From Microbacteriaceae bacterium (lineage in GTDB: Bacteria > Actinomycetota > Actinomycetes > Actinomycetales > Microbacteriaceae), in the NCBI GenBank assembly GCA_024642605.1, contig JAHEAT010000039.1, forward strand, positions 1 to 6,736: a DNA stretch of 6,736 bases. Direction: 5' to 3'. A model generated the notes under the pieces. It was not told where the DNA came from. It saw only the letters and a program-made list of their open reading frames with translations, and did no database searches. The translations under genes and the position numbers were made by a program. Below are positions 5,541 through 6,736 of this stretch, one piece after another (positions within the stretch are counted from its first letter, which is position 1; each line of letters starts with the position of its first letter).

Positions 5541-6736
5541 ATGACGACTTTTACGCACTTGCACGTAGCTTCGGCATACTCGGGACACTACGGGGTTACC
5601 AGACCCGAATTGCTAGCCGAGGCGGCTGCGTCGATGGGGGCAACCGCACTGGCCATTACCGATCGAAACGGCCTCTACGGCGCGATCAAACATATCGGAG
5701 CTTGCTTAAAGCTGCACATCGACCCAATCGTCGGTGCCGACCTCGCGGTGCACTCCCCCGACGGAACCCACATGGGCCGTTGTGTAGTTCTGGCTCACGG
5801 CCAAGACGGCGGACTCGGATGGTCGGCGCTCTGCGCCATAGTCTCGGCGGCACACAGATCTGGCAAAAAGAAAGACCAGATCTCGATTGAACTTGGCGAA
5901 CTGTCGCAACTGGCGATTCGAGACGGCACCGCTCTGGTCACGGTGCTACTCGGCAGCGACAGCGACTTTGGGAGCGCAGCGCTTACCGCTAGCCGAACCG
6001 ATGCTGCCGCAAGGCTGCTCGCTTGGCGCAAAGCACTCTGGGCTAGCGGCAGCCTCGGGGTTGAGATCGTGAGCCACATCACCGAACCAGGAACCCAGTT
6101 GTGCAACATCCAAGCAAATCGCATGCTGCAACTAGCCGATTCGATGGGAGTACCGGCGGTACTAACCAATGCCGTGCGCTACCTAGAACCAGACGACGCG
6201 GTGACGGCAGACGTGTTAGATGCAGCCAGACACTTAGAGCCGCTCGGCATGTTTCGCGCGCAACCCAACGCTCAAGCCTGGCTCAAACCCGCCGACGCGA
6301 TGGTTACGCTCGCGCACGAAATAGTTGGTGATCGCCACCGAGCGGCAGCGCTACTGAAAGCCACCGAACAGTTAGCCGACCGATGTCGGTTGAACCCGGC
6401 TAACGATTGTGGTTGGGGTAAGCCGAAGACACCCGAAAAAAGCACACTCGGAATCGAAGGAAACCCGTTTGAGGTGCTCTGGCATCGAGCCAACGCCGGC
6501 ATCGAATGGCGCTACCCGCGAGCCACCGACTCGCAACTGGCAACGGTTCGGCACAGGCTCAGCCAAGAACTAATCACCATTAACCGACTGGGTTTTGCCA
6601 CCTACTTTTTGACCGTCGCCGACGTGGCCCAGATGATTCGCGACATGCGAATTCGCATAGCGGCGAGAGGCTCGGGTGCAGGTTCGCTCACCAACTACCT
6701 GCTCGGCATAAGCGGCGTCGACCCAATCGAACACGA
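5541..6736 (+). CDS. dnaE2: DnaE2-type error-prone DNA polymerase III alpha subunit, 3' end cut by the window edge
   Basis: C-family DNA polymerase subunit; 398 complete codons are visible of a protein normally above 1000 residues. It is expected to act with the sliding clamp in damage-induced translesion synthesis. The N-terminal PHP domain opens with THLHVASAYS (5-14), then ALAITDRNGLYGA (36-48) and TNAVRYL (209-215). Metal-ligand positions that are histidine in active PHP domains are A10, R42 and R213, so PHP nuclease activity is probably lost. The start of the polymerase domain is clear: LGFATYFLTVADVAQMI (350-366), then ARGSGAGSLTNYLLGI (375-390) and GVDPIEHD. The catalytic aspartates lie beyond the window and could not be checked. 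The LHVAS-type start, as I recall, is shared with actinobacterial DnaE2 proteins and argues against the replicative DnaE1. The LexA box upstream and DUF6504 partner support the DnaE2 (ImuC) call. Confidence 0.9.
   Translation, partial: MTTFTHLHVASAYSGHYGVTRPELLAEAAASMGATALAITDRNGLYGAIKHIGACLKLHIDPIVGADLAVHSPDGTHMGRCVVLAHGQDGGLGWSALCAIVSAAHRSGKKKDQISIELGELSQLAIRDGTALVTVLLGSDSDFGSAALTASRTDAAARLLAWRKALWASGSLGVEIVSHITEPGTQLCNIQANRMLQLADSMGVPAVLTNAVRYLEPDDAVTADVLDAARHLEPLGMFRAQPNAQAWLKPADAMVTLAHEIVGDRHRAAALLKATEQLADRCRLNPANDCGWGKPKTPEKSTLGIEGNPFEVLWHRANAGIEWRYPRATDSQLATVRHRLSQELITINRLGFATYFLTVADVAQMIRDMRIRIAARGSGAGSLTNYLLGISGVDPIEH

Noticed and set aside
5702..6566. Several short open frames on both strands within the polymerase gene.
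   Set aside because: The plus frame from 5541 is open to the window end with PHP and polymerase motifs in order; the others are shadows.

Overview
The window reads as chromosomal DNA of an actinobacterium with moderate G+C (by eye about 50-55%, not computed). The clues are a LeuS with Thermus/actinobacterial-type cysteine pairs, a DUF6504 protein followed directly by a DnaE2-type polymerase, and a LexA box of the Gram-positive/actinobacterial class (TCGAAC-N4-GTTCGA type). The modest G+C and compact spacing would suit a small-genome freshwater Microbacteriaceae (Luna-type) bacterium. That lineage is an inference and needs a database search. No mobile element, CRISPR array, tRNA or rRNA was seen.

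Left half, minus strand: pabB (3427-2126, aminodeoxychorismate synthase component I, folate synthesis) is followed after 58 bp by leuS (2067 to beyond the left edge, leucyl-tRNA synthetase, 689 codons visible). No convincing terminator lies between them, so they may be co-transcribed. Divergent from pabB across an 86-bp spacer is a plus-strand class IV aminotransferase-fold gene (3514-4305). It is probably the PabC-like aminodeoxychorismate lyase that uses the PabB product, so this is a small folate/pABA locus without a visible pabA.

Right half, plus strand: genes of DNA-damage handling. A SRAP/YedK-type protein (4403-5137), which in this family attaches covalently to abasic sites in single-stranded DNA, ends at a terminator-like hairpin. 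Just downstream come a candidate promoter and a near-perfect LexA operator (5181-5200), then a 97-residue DUF6504 protein (5219-5512) and a DnaE2-type error-prone DNA polymerase III alpha subunit (5541 to beyond the right edge, 398 complete codons visible). The polymerase has a degraded PHP domain.

The most notable point is the arrangement on the right: an SOS-controlled DUF6504-dnaE2 unit next to a SRAP gene. The Y-family partner imuB, often found just upstream of DUF6504 in actinobacteria, is not there. Both edge genes are cut by the window, not broken. All coding sequences appear intact where visible.
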